A stretch of DNA of 64,000 nucleotides from Kaistia terrae (GCF_026344005.1 NZ_JAPKNH010000009.1:99089-163088); one strand, 5' to 3'. Positions 16,825 through 26,172 are shown, counted from the first letter of the stretch. Made by a program: numbers and translations. Notes: generated by a model not told the origin, from the letters alone.

Positions 16825-18309
16825 TCAAACCCCGAACACTTTCAGCACTTCGTCGCCGAAGTGGTTGATCACCTTGACCGCGATTCGTCCCGTCTTCGGC
16901 CTCGGGAACGGGCGGGAGGTATCGGAGTAGAGCGTTGCCCAGGCTTCCTCGTCGATCTCGGCCTTCAGCGCTGTCTTCAGGGACTTGTAGGGGTCGTTGG
17001 CACCGAGGAAGTAGGCGTGGCGGACGAAGAAGCTCTCTTCGTTATAGTCGGTGTCGATGAACCAGGCGGCGATGCCCTTGACGTCGTCGGAGCGGATTTC
17101 GCCTGTCGAGGGGTCGAAGATGTCGACACCGTTGACCTTCACCTGCAACTCGCCTTCCGCCGTCTCGATCAGGTCGACGTCCGGTTCGCCGAATACGACG
17201 AAAAGGTTGCCCTTGCCGGTGTTCTTCAGGTCCTCGGCCATGTGCAGGTCGGGGTTCATGCGTGCTTTCAAAATTGCCAAGGGTCCCAGTCTGTTCAAGT
17301 CGGTCGCCTGGGCCTCGAAGTTGAAGGCGCAGGCAATCAGCGCGTCGAAACGGGCATCGGAGGCCTCGCGGGCGGCAGCCGTGATCTGGCTGCGCGTCAG
17401 CGTGCCGAATTCCGGGCCGATCAGGATGCCGGCGCGCTTCTCGCGGCCGTCGCCATCCGTGTAGCGCCCCTCGGCGGCGAGGAAGTTGCCCGGCCAGGGC
17501 TCGACGGAGTTGAAGCGGATCGTGTCGCGCTTCTCCTGCTGGTGCACGCCGGTGGTGCGCAGATTTTCGAGAACCATCTGGCCGAAGTCGATCTCCGGCA
17601 TGTTCTTCGGCGCAGGCTGCATGGTGCCTGTTGCGGCTGCGAGCTCCTGACCAAGTGTGTCGTCGCGCGCGGTGACGACGCGGTGCGGCGAAAGGCTCTC
17701 GACCGTGAAGGGACCGGCGACGCGCACGCGGCCCTTGTCCTCATAAGGGCGGTCGTAGAGCATCTCGACATCGGCGGCGCGGGCGATGGAGGCGTCGATC
17801 TCTTTCTGCCGCGCGATGCGGGCATCCCACCAGGCAGCGTGAAGCCGGATCGCTTCCTCGTCTGTCCACGGATCAAACGGTTCGTCGGGCAGGTCGTCCA
17901 GCGTCAGAACGCGGTCTAGGGTACGGTTGATGATGCCAAGCGACTTCTGTCGTGTTTGTGGCAAGGCAGATGTATTTCGGGCTCTGGGCAGCTCTTCGGC
18001 AGCCGCTTTCGGCCATGGCGTTCGGGGGAGGCGCGGGATTTCCCACTCCTGCCATTGCGCGTTCATGCGCTCATTCAAGGCCGCGCGCAGCGGTTCCAGC
18101 GTCTGCTGCCACGTCTCCCAGATCACGTCGATCTCGGCATTGTTGGCGATGTCTTTCAACATGATGTGCGGCGCGCGGTCGTAGACAAAGCCTTGGCGTA
18201 TATCGCCGGCGGTTGGCGTCTGCGGCTGGATCTTTCCTGAGACCTTCTGCTCCCGCGCGCGCCCGTCGAGACTATCGGCGAGCAGATAATAGGGATACCG
18301 AGCAGCCAT
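16825..18309 (-). CDS. Mod methyltransferase, C-terminal fragment
   Basis: 494-residue open frame beginning MAARYPYYLLADS; its reading frame continues upstream into RRWITIDTSRVALALARTRL, the part just after the AdoMet motif in the intact family. It carries the specificity and Res-contact region. It has no evident start signal of its own. Confidence 0.75.
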   Translation of the reverse strand: MAARYPYYLLADSLDGRAREQKVSGKIQPQTPTAGDIRQGFVYDRAPHIMLKDIANNAEIDVIWETWQQTLEPLRAALNERMNAQWQEWEIPRLPRTPWPKAAAEELPRARNTSALPQTRQKSLGIINRTLDRVLTLDDLPDEPFDPWTDEEAIRLHAAWWDARIARQKEIDASIARAADVEMLYDRPYEDKGRVRVAGPFTVESLSPHRVVTARDDTLGQELAAATGTMQPAPKNMPEIDFGQMVLENLRTTGVHQQEKRDTIRFNSVEPWPGNFLAAEGRYTDGDGREKRAGILIGPEFGTLTRSQITAAAREASDARFDALIACAFNFEAQATDLNRLGPLAILKARMNPDLHMAEDLKNTGKGNLFVVFGEPDVDLIETAEGELQVKVNGVDIFDPSTGEIRSDDVKGIAAWFIDTDYNEESFFVRHAYFLGANDPYKSLKTALKAEIDEEAWATLYSDTSRPFPRPKTGRIAVKVINHFGDEVLKVFGV

Positions 18310-18349
18310 TAGTCGCGTGCGAGCGAGCGCCAGCGCTACACGCGACGTG

Positions 18350-19834
18350 TCAATGGTTATCCAGCGCCGACCCCATTGCTCGGCCGGCCGTTGCTGTTGT
18401 GCCGGAACCGCAGGTTGGGTCGATCACGAGGTCACCCGGATCGGTGGTCATCAGAATGCAGCGTTGCAGGACTGCCTGGCTGGTCTGAACAACATAGGTC
18501 TTGTCAGAGCTTCCAGCGGTATCAGTCCAAATATTCGTAACAGGATAGGCGGCGAAGTCATCTACGTAGCGGACGTAACGAAGCGTCTTTCCGGCTTTGC
18601 GTATCCTGTCGGCCTTGAGCAGTTTCCCGAAACCGCGTTCGCCCGTTTTCCAGTATCCACCGCTAGGGCCAAACGCTTTGCCCTGATAAACGACCGAGAA
18701 AGATCCTGGCGGTCGGTTCGAGGTCAGGCTTGTCAATTGGAATGCTCGGCCGTCCTCGTTGGTTTGATCATACCGTGCGCCACTTCCGTGGCCGACTCCG
18801 AGTTCCTTTGTGTAATATAGACGCCTGAATTTCGCCCTGATGACGTCACGAGCATACCAGAGTACATAGTCCTGTACTGCCGGCAATAGATCGCTCGTTT
18901 GCCCACCTGTCTTTTGGAAGGTGATCTCATTGACAAAATTCTCCTGTCCGAACACCTCATCCATCAGCGCCCTGACCCGATGGACATTCTCGTCGCCGAT
19001 CTGGACGAAGATCGAGCCGCTTTCGGTCAGCAGTTCTCGGGCGACCATCAAGCGGTCGCGCAGATAGGTGAGGTAGGAGTGAATGCCGTCCTTCCAGGTA
19101 TCGCGAAAGGCCTTCACCTGTTCCGGTTCGCGCGAAACGTCTTCCTTCTTTCCGTCCTTTACGTCGCGCGATTGTGTCGAGACCTGCCAGTTCGAATTGA
19201 ACTTGATGCCGTAGGGCGGGTCGAAATAGATGCATTGCACCTTGCCGCGCATCGCCTCGCGCTCCGCAAGGCTCGCCATCACCTGCAGGCTGTCGCCGAG
19301 GATGAAGCGGTTCGTCCAGTGCTGCGAATGCTGGTAGAACTCGGCCCGTGCCTCCGGGTCGGCCAGACCGTTGAAATCGGCAAACAGGTCCGGCGCGTCG
19401 CTGTCCGCCTCGCGGCGCGCATCCGAGCGGCGCTTCAGATCGTCGATGATCGCCTTCGGGTGCACCTTCTCCTGCACATAGATCGGTGGCACATTGACCA
19501 CGAGGTCGGACCAGTCCTGTTGATCCTTGCCGCGCCAGACCAACTGCGCATCGCCAATCTCGATCTCGCCCGTCTCCGCCAGTTGGCGCATCTGGGCCTT
19601 GGTGATCTTGATCTTCACCCCATTCCAGACGATCTGCGGATCGAGATCGCCATCGCGGTCGCGCACCTGGCCATGCGCCAGCGGCCGGGGCCGCGCGAGC
19701 CGCATCGAGCGCTCGTCCTCGCCCAGGATCTCCGCCTGCTGCTCGTAGAGCGAGGCCATCTCGGCAGTCGGATTGTTGAGACGCCGCGCCGCCTCATGCG
19801 TGAGGGCATCGATCTCGCGAGGGGATTTGGCCAT
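18350..19834 (-). CDS. Mod methyltransferase, N-terminal fragment
   Basis: 494 residues from ATG 19834 (overlapping the upstream stop as TAATG) to a premature stop at 18350. Holds both catalytic motifs (DPPY and CGSGTT) and a helical N-terminal region starting MAKSPREIDALTHEAARRL. Longer readings that start upstream run through the previous gene and are not supported. Confidence 0.8.
   Translation of the reverse strand: MAKSPREIDALTHEAARRLNNPTAEMASLYEQQAEILGEDERSMRLARPRPLAHGQVRDRDGDLDPQIVWNGVKIKITKAQMRQLAETGEIEIGDAQLVWRGKDQQDWSDLVVNVPPIYVQEKVHPKAIIDDLKRRSDARREADSDAPDLFADFNGLADPEARAEFYQHSQHWTNRFILGDSLQVMASLAEREAMRGKVQCIYFDPPYGIKFNSNWQVSTQSRDVKDGKKEDVSREPEQVKAFRDTWKDGIHSYLTYLRDRLMVARELLTESGSIFVQIGDENVHRVRALMDEVFGQENFVNEITFQKTGGQTSDLLPAVQDYVLWYARDVIRAKFRRLYYTKELGVGHGSGARYDQTNEDGRAFQLTSLTSNRPPGSFSVVYQGKAFGPSGGYWKTGERGFGKLLKADRIRKAGKTLRYVRYVDDFAAYPVTNIWTDTAGSSDKTYVVQTSQAVLQRCILMTTDPGDLVIDPTCGSGTTATAGRAMGSALDNH
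18381..18390 (-). other. frameshift site in mod (GGCCGGCC)
   Basis: Site where one extra base separates the two mod frames. The 8-bp palindrome GGCCGGCC is a plausible place for slippage or for a base-calling error. There is no long simple repeat, so classic repeat-driven phase variation is not indicated. Confidence 0.7.
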
Positions 19835-20421
19835 TATATCAGTTTCACCTTGGCGAGCAGTTTCGTGAATTCCGCCTCGGCGTTGGCTGCGCGCTGCAGC
19901 GCTGCCTCGATGGGTGCCATCGCCGTTTCGAGTTGTTGATCCGCCAGCGCAGCCGCTACTGTTCGCGCATCCAGGCTGCAGACCGTATAGAAATTGCCCG
20001 CGTCGCTCAGGTGGAAGCCGTGCGTAACCATGATTTGCGCATGCTCCCTTGCCAGCGGCTTCCATTTCCGGGCGCCGGTCTTCTGACCGAACCATAAGCA
20101 AAGCTGGCCACCAGCAACGCCAACATAGCGGGACAATGCATGGTACGGCTCCTGCCCAACGCCTTCTCCGGTGTCGTCAGGGCCGTTGTCGGGATAGAAC
20201 CACGCTTCACGCTCTTTGTCGGCGACCCAATTTTTTGGCGCGACCCAAGGATCGTCCTCGTCGGAGGATCCTCGCCAGCCGCGACCCATGGCCCAATTTT
20301 CGAAGGTTTCATAAATCTGTTTCCAGATCTGGTCTCCCAAGGCATCGACGCGCTTGGCGGCTTGGTCGAGGTCCAGCAGGTTCTCTACGATCAGCTTGTC
20401 GAGCTCGGATGTATCGGTCAT
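19834..20421 (-). CDS. unknown protein coupled to mod
   Basis: 195 residues from ATG 20421; stop and mod start overlap (TAATG). The N-terminus (ELDKLIVENLLDLDQAAKRVDALGDQIWKQIYETFENWA) is helical; the middle has aromatic, Trp-rich strands (DPWVAPKNWVADKEREAWFY, GGQLCLWFGQKTGARKWKPLA); the C-terminus is a possible coiled coil. I do not recognise the family. Position between the PD-(D/E)XK protein and Mod suggests an accessory subunit of the restriction system. Confidence 0.7.
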   Translation of the reverse strand: MTDTSELDKLIVENLLDLDQAAKRVDALGDQIWKQIYETFENWAMGRGWRGSSDEDDPWVAPKNWVADKEREAWFYPDNGPDDTGEGVGQEPYHALSRYVGVAGGQLCLWFGQKTGARKWKPLAREHAQIMVTHGFHLSDAGNFYTVCSLDARTVAAALADQQLETAMAPIEAALQRAANAEAEFTKLLAKVKLI

Positions 20422-20429
20422 TTGCCGCC

Positions 20430-21233
20430 TCAATGAAAACGAGAAACATGGGCAGCGAACAGCAGCGCCAGCCTTGTTGAGAGCGCGTCCGGCTCCCGAT
20501 GACGTGCCACGGACTGGATCGACCGCGCGACATCCTTCCACCGAAGTGGGATACATTTTGAAGGAGCGGCAGGTGGTGTTTCAGAAAGATACATAACAGC
20601 GTGGTGCTGCTTACCCAGGCTGTCCGCCTTGATCTTTGCCAGCTTGCCATACTGCTCGATCTGACCCGATTTGGTTTCGCCGGCATTGACCTTGACCTCC
20701 AGGAAGATGACAAATTCCGCGCCTGTGATCTCGATGTCGATGCGATGCTCGCCATTGCCGATAGGGTAGTTTTCGCGCACTACGCGTTGGATGCCCCGCA
20801 TGGGAAATCCTGCCTTGGTCGTGCCGGAAATACGATCCCAGAGCTCAACGAGATAGGCGTCACCAGCGCCATGGGAGCCATGTGGATCGAGCAACCACGT
20901 CAACACTCTGGAATTGCGCACCTCATTGTGCCCCAGGCCTGCCACCGACCAGATATCGACGGCATCGCCCTGTTGACGCGTACGCCCCAGCATCGGCGCA
21001 AGATTGCCAAGAGCTGTTGTGAGACGGGCGGGAGTGATGGCTTCGACGTGGTGCGCGATGGGAGCGTGTCGCGCCGCTTCCAAGCGTGGTCTTATCTGGG
21101 CCAAAGCCTGCCGCAAACTCTCGGCTTTGGAGGGCGAGCTACCTCGGGACGTCCGCCATGCATGCAGAAAGGTCCTGAGCCGATCCAACTGGAACGCATC
21201 GGCAACTGGTAGGCCTAGGCTGAGGTCAAGCAC
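20430..21233 (-). CDS. PD-(D/E)XK nuclease-family protein
   Basis: 267 residues. The segment HNEVRNSRVLTWLLDPHGSHGAGDAYL followed by HRIDIEITGAEFVIFLEVKV gives the PD-(D/E)XK pattern (Asp..Glu-Val-Lys), close to the PDDEXK_4 type. The GTG at 21233 overlaps the Res stop by 8 bp and has AGAGGG upstream; a TTG at 21311 would overlap Res by 86 bp and is less likely. It is a second nuclease beside Res, which has its own PD-(D/E)XK site. Confidence 0.77.
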   Translation of the reverse strand: MLDLSLGLPVADAFQLDRLRTFLHAWRTSRGSSPSKAESLRQALAQIRPRLEAARHAPIAHHVEAITPARLTTALGNLAPMLGRTRQQGDAVDIWSVAGLGHNEVRNSRVLTWLLDPHGSHGAGDAYLVELWDRISGTTKAGFPMRGIQRVVRENYPIGNGEHRIDIEITGAEFVIFLEVKVNAGETKSGQIEQYGKLAKIKADSLGKQHHAVMYLSETPPAAPSKCIPLRWKDVARSIQSVARHREPDALSTRLALLFAAHVSRFH

Positions 21234-24200
21234 TGACCAACCCTCTGGCAAGCCGTGCCACGACTTTCTGGTACTCTTCTTCAATTGCGAAGGCGTCCCG
21301 GAACTCGGCAAACGCCCATCGGCCGAAGGTTTTTAGATTGTTGACGCCCGGCACCCAGAGCGTTTCCATCGTTTGGGCCTTGAGCTGCGCGTCGAGTCCC
21401 CGGAAGCCCTTGATTTCGACTACGAGGTTCAGTGGATCGTCCGGGCCGTTACCGTCGTCGAGTTGGACGATGAAGTCCGGCAGGTAGCGGCGCGACACCG
21501 AGCCTGCGAGATAGGGCACCTCGAAGCCAAGCGCCTGGTTCTTCACGTAGGCAAGCGTCGCCGGATGCGCCTCAACCACACGAGCGAACTCGGCCTCCCA
21601 GTCGCTGTCGCATACCACGTAGTTGATGTGCGATTTGTCCGGCGCGGTCGTCCAGAGGTTGGCCTTGCTCGTGTTGAACACGACGAAGTTTGTCGTTCCG
21701 CGAGGATTGTAGGGGTCGAGAATCGCCTTGACGATGGGTGCGCCATCCGCGCTCGCCTCACGCACGATGCCGGCGTAGATCAACTGGGCGGCCTGCTCGG
21801 CGATCTCTGCGTAGGTGAGCATGCCGAGCTTCGTGCCGCCTGTGGTCACGACGTGGTCGCGGAGCCAGCGGCGCGTGATGGGCTGAATCTGGTTGTAAAG
21901 ATGGTATGGCGGATCCTGGTCGCCCTCGCGGAAATAGAGTTCCACGAGCCGCTTCGTCAGATGGAAGCCGACTGTGTTCGGGCGCATCTCGTCCAGCGCA
22001 TCCGGCGAGATATCGTGGCCTTCGCCGACGAGGCCCTCAAGGCGCGTCACGCAAGGGCCAACCAGTTCGGGCGTCACGCGCAGAGTCGAATCAGCGTTGA
22101 AGGTGGCCGCAATTCGGTCCGGCGGCAGTTCTGTGCGGTAGCCTGCGACACGCGGGAAGCGGATGGCGAGGCGCTCACGTTCCTTAACCGCCTGCACCCT
22201 GGTGATCGGCTTCGGTGGCGTTCGAACGACCTTCTGTGGCTCTGTAGCGAAGTCGAACGGAATGCCGAGGATGTCGGCGTATTCCGTGTTGAACAGACCC
22301 TTGTCGTTGAGTTCGTAGGATTGGCGGCGCAGGCCACGGCCGATCACCTGCTCGCAGAGAAGCTGTGTGCCGAAGGCGCGAACGCCGAGGATGTGCGTGA
22401 CCGTGTTGGCATCCCAACCTTCCGTCAGCATCGAGACGGACACCACGCAGCGGATCTGCTCGCCGAGCCGGCCCTTCTGGCCGACGGTATTCATGACTTC
22501 GCGCAGCAACTCGCTATCGGAGATGTTGCCGGCCGCGGCTCCCTCGCGCTCCTGCTTCTCGAGCCGGAACAGATCGATCTCGGTGGCGGCCATCTGCCGA
22601 AAGCTCGGATCCAGGGCGTCGCCTGATTCGATCTGCTCGGAATCGATGAGCAGCGTGTTCATACGAGGGAGGGGATTGCCGTACTCGTCGAAGTTTCGAA
22701 ACTTCTCAAGGTGCCCACGATGAATCATCTGCAACGAGCCTTCTCGCTCACGCTGCCAGCCAGAGATCCATTCGAACACGAGTTTTGAGGTGGCGGTGTT
22801 GTTGCAGACGACGATGAAGACGGGTGGCACGCTGATGCGCGCGCGCTCCCACTCCTCGAACTCGAGCTTGTAGTGGCTGTAGAGGGAGAGCAGTGCAGTC
22901 TGCAGCTCTGGTGGCAGGGAGAGCGGGTCGAGGTCGCCGGACTTCGCGGCTCCCTTCTTCGGCATCTGTTTGCCGATATGGTCCCACAGGTTCCTATAGA
23001 CCGGCGCTTCGTTGTTCACCGAATTGTCGGCAACGGGTACGCGCGGCAGCTTGACGATGCCGCATTCGATGGCGTCGACCAGCGAAAAATCGGAAATCAC
23101 CCAGGGAAACAGAGTCCCCTCGTCATAGCCGGATCCGCGCAGAAAGAACGGCGTTGCGGAGAGGTCATATAGAGCACGGAGGCCGACCTTGCGCTTGAGG
23201 GCTTCCAAACCGGAGATCCAGAGACGGGCGGCATCATTGTTCTTCTTGGCCTCTTCCTTCTCTTCGCCCTTGACCTCGGCTTCCTCGTCGGTTCCGGGCC
23301 GCTCGCGATAGCAGTGGTGCGCTTCGTCATTGATGACGACGACATTCTTCAACGTCAGGAGCTCGCCGCAGGCACGCTGCAGCATTTCTCCTTCAGTCTC
23401 CTGCTTTTCGAGGGGCGCGCCAGTGCGGCCCTGCATCAGGCGCTCACCGACAGGATTGAGCTCATGGGCCTTCCGGCGCTGGAAGGCGTGATAATTGGTG
23501 ATGACGATCTTGGCCTTGCCGAGATCAGCCATCATGTCTGCAGGGACGAGTTCGCGCGTTCTGTAGTAACTGTCCGGATCGGATGGCAACAGGACTCGGA
23601 GACGGTCGCGAATGGTGATGCCGGGCGCGACCAGGAGGAAGCCTTTTGAGAACAGCGAGGAGTTCGGTTGCCTGGCGGCGTTGATCGCCTGCCAAGCGAT
23701 GAGCATCGCCATCACCGTGGTCTTGCCGGCACCCGTGGCTAGCTTGAGCGCCAGCCGGAAGAGCTCAGGATTGGCATCCTGGTTCGCCTTTTGCAGATGC
23801 CCGAATAGCTGGGCATAGCGAGGGCGCCCGCGCGCAACCTCGGTGAGCCAGATCACCGTTTCTGCTGCCTCAACCTGGCAGAAGAACGGACGGGCCCCCG
23901 AGAACGCATCGGACCGCCAGTGCTGCAGCAATCGCTGGGTGGTCGGAGTTACGCCCCAATCATTTGGATTTGGGAGAGATCGCCAGGACTCGAGGTGTCG
24001 CCTGATCTCATTGACCAGCGCATTGGGCGTGTACCGGCCGGAATCGTTGCCAGCGCTGTCGAGATCGAGCGTCTCTTGTTTGGAGGCCTTGGCACGTCGT
24101 CCACGAGGCACAGGCACGAGGTATTTGGATGGGCGGCGGCCCTGAATGGCCGGATGATCCAACGGCTGGCCATCTTCGCCCAGCGAGTGATGCCGCGTCG

Positions 24201-24255
24201 GCACAAGGTACGGCGAGTTGAGGATCGGCTCCCCGTAAAATGGCTTAGTCATCAT
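21226..24255 (-). CDS. type III-like restriction endonuclease subunit Res (DEAD-box helicase-nuclease)
   Basis: 1009 residues. Superfamily 2 helicase core: Walker A LATGAGKTTVMAML, DEAH-type VVINDEAHHCYRE, motif III DLSATPFFLRGSG, motif VI QVIGRGLRRQSYE. The C-terminal nuclease reads YLPDFIVQLDD then NLVVEIKGFRG, a PD-(D/E)XK site. This is the architecture of type III Res and of the related family I recall annotated as BPTD_3080-like restriction endonucleases (name from memory). First gene of the leftward train; it needs Mod for target recognition in classic type III systems. Confidence 0.9.
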   Translation of the reverse strand: MMTKPFYGEPILNSPYLVPTRHHSLGEDGQPLDHPAIQGRRPSKYLVPVPRGRRAKASKQETLDLDSAGNDSGRYTPNALVNEIRRHLESWRSLPNPNDWGVTPTTQRLLQHWRSDAFSGARPFFCQVEAAETVIWLTEVARGRPRYAQLFGHLQKANQDANPELFRLALKLATGAGKTTVMAMLIAWQAINAARQPNSSLFSKGFLLVAPGITIRDRLRVLLPSDPDSYYRTRELVPADMMADLGKAKIVITNYHAFQRRKAHELNPVGERLMQGRTGAPLEKQETEGEMLQRACGELLTLKNVVVINDEAHHCYRERPGTDEEAEVKGEEKEEAKKNNDAARLWISGLEALKRKVGLRALYDLSATPFFLRGSGYDEGTLFPWVISDFSLVDAIECGIVKLPRVPVADNSVNNEAPVYRNLWDHIGKQMPKKGAAKSGDLDPLSLPPELQTALLSLYSHYKLEFEEWERARISVPPVFIVVCNNTATSKLVFEWISGWQREREGSLQMIHRGHLEKFRNFDEYGNPLPRMNTLLIDSEQIESGDALDPSFRQMAATEIDLFRLEKQEREGAAAGNISDSELLREVMNTVGQKGRLGEQIRCVVSVSMLTEGWDANTVTHILGVRAFGTQLLCEQVIGRGLRRQSYELNDKGLFNTEYADILGIPFDFATEPQKVVRTPPKPITRVQAVKERERLAIRFPRVAGYRTELPPDRIAATFNADSTLRVTPELVGPCVTRLEGLVGEGHDISPDALDEMRPNTVGFHLTKRLVELYFREGDQDPPYHLYNQIQPITRRWLRDHVVTTGGTKLGMLTYAEIAEQAAQLIYAGIVREASADGAPIVKAILDPYNPRGTTNFVVFNTSKANLWTTAPDKSHINYVVCDSDWEAEFARVVEAHPATLAYVKNQALGFEVPYLAGSVSRRYLPDFIVQLDDGNGPDDPLNLVVEIKGFRGLDAQLKAQTMETLWVPGVNNLKTFGRWAFAEFRDAFAIEEEYQKVVARLARGLVSA

Positions 24256-24403
24256 CCCCCCGGAAGCATGCGCTTGCAGCTTGAACCAGTCCGCTCGTCA
24301 ATATCAAGCGACGCCTGTTGGCTAGGACGCACTTAGCTCGGAATTGACGCGAAATTCTTGCTCAACCGATAAAAAATGGGTAGATCCGCACGCGGTCGAG
24401 AGG

Positions 24404-26095
24404 TCACTCGACTAGGTATCTCGGCAGCTTGTCGATGGCGTTGGACTTCGCGATGATCGAGACCTCGCCGTACTCCTCGGCGACGCTGCGCGCCGCGTGG
24501 CCCTGGATGGCGTCCCGCACCCCGGCATCGATACCCATGTCGCGGCAGACGGTCTTGAAGCGGTGACGCCAGCCGTGATTGGGCGCGACGCGCGGGTCGG
24601 TGAAGACTTCGCGTACGAACTCGGCCAAGCGGTTCTTCACGCCCTGCAGCGGGCCCAGGACATCGCCATCCTTGGCCGGAATGAGGAAGAGCGGGCCCGG
24701 TTTTGCCTTCGTGACAAAATCAATGAAGCCCTGCTCGATGAGGTGAGCATGGAGCGGGACATCCCGTGCCTCGTCGGTCTTCACGGTTCCGGCGTCTGGA
24801 GTGATGTGAAGGATCCATCGCCCCGCCTCTTGCCGAATGTCCTGTTTGCGCAACTGAGCCAGCTCGCCCACACGGCCGCCCGTATAGGCGCAGAGCCACG
24901 GTACCCAGCGCTTCGCCGCCGCCGTCGCGGGACGTTCGCTGCCGCGCTGGTAGGCAGTTGCGTGCTTGAGGATGACGAGCGCCTCCTCGTCGGTGAAGCC
25001 CGGACCGCGCGTCCGTTTGGTCTTGCCGAGCTTCAGCGTGACCTCCGAGGCCGGATTGAAGCCGAGCTTCCGGTTTGAGACGGACCAGTCGAACACGACC
25101 TTCAGTCCTGCCAGGTCGCTGCCCTTGACGGTCTTCGGCGAGATGGGCTTGCCGTTCCTCGGGTTGATCTCGGCGAGACGGGCGTCTTTGAAGCTGATGA
25201 CGTCCTCCGGCGTGACGCGCGATGCATCTTCGTGCCCGAGGTGCTTGATGAGCCGCTGCATCGTGTTGCGGTAGCTCTCATGCGTGCTGGGTTTGCGTCC
25301 CGTTGCCTTGGCCTCGGTCCACCATCCCTCAACCAGCGCCGTGAGCGTGATCTTGCCTGTCTGGACAGTTGGCTTACTTGGAGCCGGGAAACTGCGTGTA
25401 GCGGGCGGTTCAGGACGCTGCCAGTCAGGATAACGCGCGTCATTCGGGTCCGGGCTGTAATCGCCCGTTGCGCGCACGCTGAGCAGCGAGGCGGCCTTGA
25501 ACAGGGCGCTGGTGAGCGCCTGGATGAAGGCGTCGCGGCTCGTTCTGGCCAGCGTCACGCCTTCGGATGTCAGGAATGCGTCGATGTCGAACACCGCAGC
25601 GAGGGCGCGCTCCGCCGCTCGCGGCTCATAGAGAGGGCGGGTTTCTCCGTCTGCATCCGGATCGAGATACTCGGCCGCGTCCGCGATGATGGATCGGAGC
25701 ATCGCCCAGTCACTCGGGCGTCCTGGGTCGTCTTCGTTATCGGCGATGAGTCGTCGACGGGCGAGGCCCGCGAGCGCTTGGATCTGCTTGAACGAGAGAT
25801 CGAGCGGTCCCGCGCGTTCCGCCTTGAACAGCGCTTCGACCTGAGCCAGCGCGGCGGCATGACGCACGGTGGTGAGCGATTTGTCTGAAGTCTGCAGGGA
25901 GAAGGCGATGTGGACGCCAGCCTTGGCGCGGACCGGAAGATCCGGCTTGTCGATCTCGCCGCTCGGAAGAGCGAAGCTGAACGTCCGGCCCTTGAGCCTG
26001 TCCAGGAGATCAGCCGGAATACGGCGTACGAACTGATTGTTTAGAGACCCGGGCCGTTTGGTAGATCTGGCCATCTGCAGCACCATGTATGGCAC
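24404..26095 (-). CDS. tyrosine-type site-specific integrase of the island
   Basis: 563 residues, long for the family, with an extended N-terminus before a SAM-like core-binding domain (TLTALVEGWWTEAKATGRKPSTHESYRNTMQRLI) and a catalytic domain. Visible catalytic residues: Arg in YTGGRVGELAQL, HxxR in HGWRHRFKT, His in IQGHAARSVAEEYG with the Tyr just after. Start at 26095; MARSTKRPG at 26074 is also possible. It lies 77 bp from the tRNA-Leu att site and is the likely enzyme for integration and excision. Confidence 0.92.
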   Translation of the reverse strand: MPYMVLQMARSTKRPGSLNNQFVRRIPADLLDRLKGRTFSFALPSGEIDKPDLPVRAKAGVHIAFSLQTSDKSLTTVRHAAALAQVEALFKAERAGPLDLSFKQIQALAGLARRRLIADNEDDPGRPSDWAMLRSIIADAAEYLDPDADGETRPLYEPRAAERALAAVFDIDAFLTSEGVTLARTSRDAFIQALTSALFKAASLLSVRATGDYSPDPNDARYPDWQRPEPPATRSFPAPSKPTVQTGKITLTALVEGWWTEAKATGRKPSTHESYRNTMQRLIKHLGHEDASRVTPEDVISFKDARLAEINPRNGKPISPKTVKGSDLAGLKVVFDWSVSNRKLGFNPASEVTLKLGKTKRTRGPGFTDEEALVILKHATAYQRGSERPATAAAKRWVPWLCAYTGGRVGELAQLRKQDIRQEAGRWILHITPDAGTVKTDEARDVPLHAHLIEQGFIDFVTKAKPGPLFLIPAKDGDVLGPLQGVKNRLAEFVREVFTDPRVAPNHGWRHRFKTVCRDMGIDAGVRDAIQGHAARSVAEEYGEVSIIAKSNAIDKLPRYLVE

Positions 26096-26120
26096 CCCTG
26101 TATGACAGTCGGGGTGGACT

Positions 26121-26153
26121 AAGTCCCTGATATCTCGAAAACATCAGGGACTT
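26121..26153. terminator. island-borne hairpin next to tRNA-Leu
   Basis: AAGTCCCTGAT (26121-26131) and ATCAGGGACTT (26143-26153) form a perfect 11-bp stem. On the minus strand it stands 20 bp after the tRNA 3' end and before the integrase. It may replace the tRNA terminator left behind at 7097-7132. No long T-run follows, so termination is uncertain. Confidence 0.5.
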
Positions 26154-26172
26154 CAACGGTACTGTTGGGAAA

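Larger units (their letters stand above)
16825..19834 (-). pseudogene. type III-like DNA methyltransferase (Mod), frameshifted
   Basis: Together the two frames read as one methyltransferase of about 1000 residues. The order is DPPY (CIYFDPPYGIKF) first, then the AdoMet motif DPTCGSGTTA, which defines the beta class that includes type III Mod enzymes. At 18381-18390 (GGCCGGCC) there is one base too many: the N-terminal frame runs ...GTTATAGRAMGSALDNH and stops, while dropping one G would read TAAEQWGRRWITID and continue into the downstream frame without a break. The break falls just after the AdoMet-binding motif, so the C-terminal recognition part is lost. If real, Mod is inactive and the linked Res would lack its partner; a sequencing error is the alternative. 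Confidence 0.85.

Noticed and set aside
19835..20101. Upstream extension of the Mod N-terminal fragment
   Set aside because: It overlaps the 195-residue upstream gene out of frame; ATG 19834 in TAATG is the natural start.
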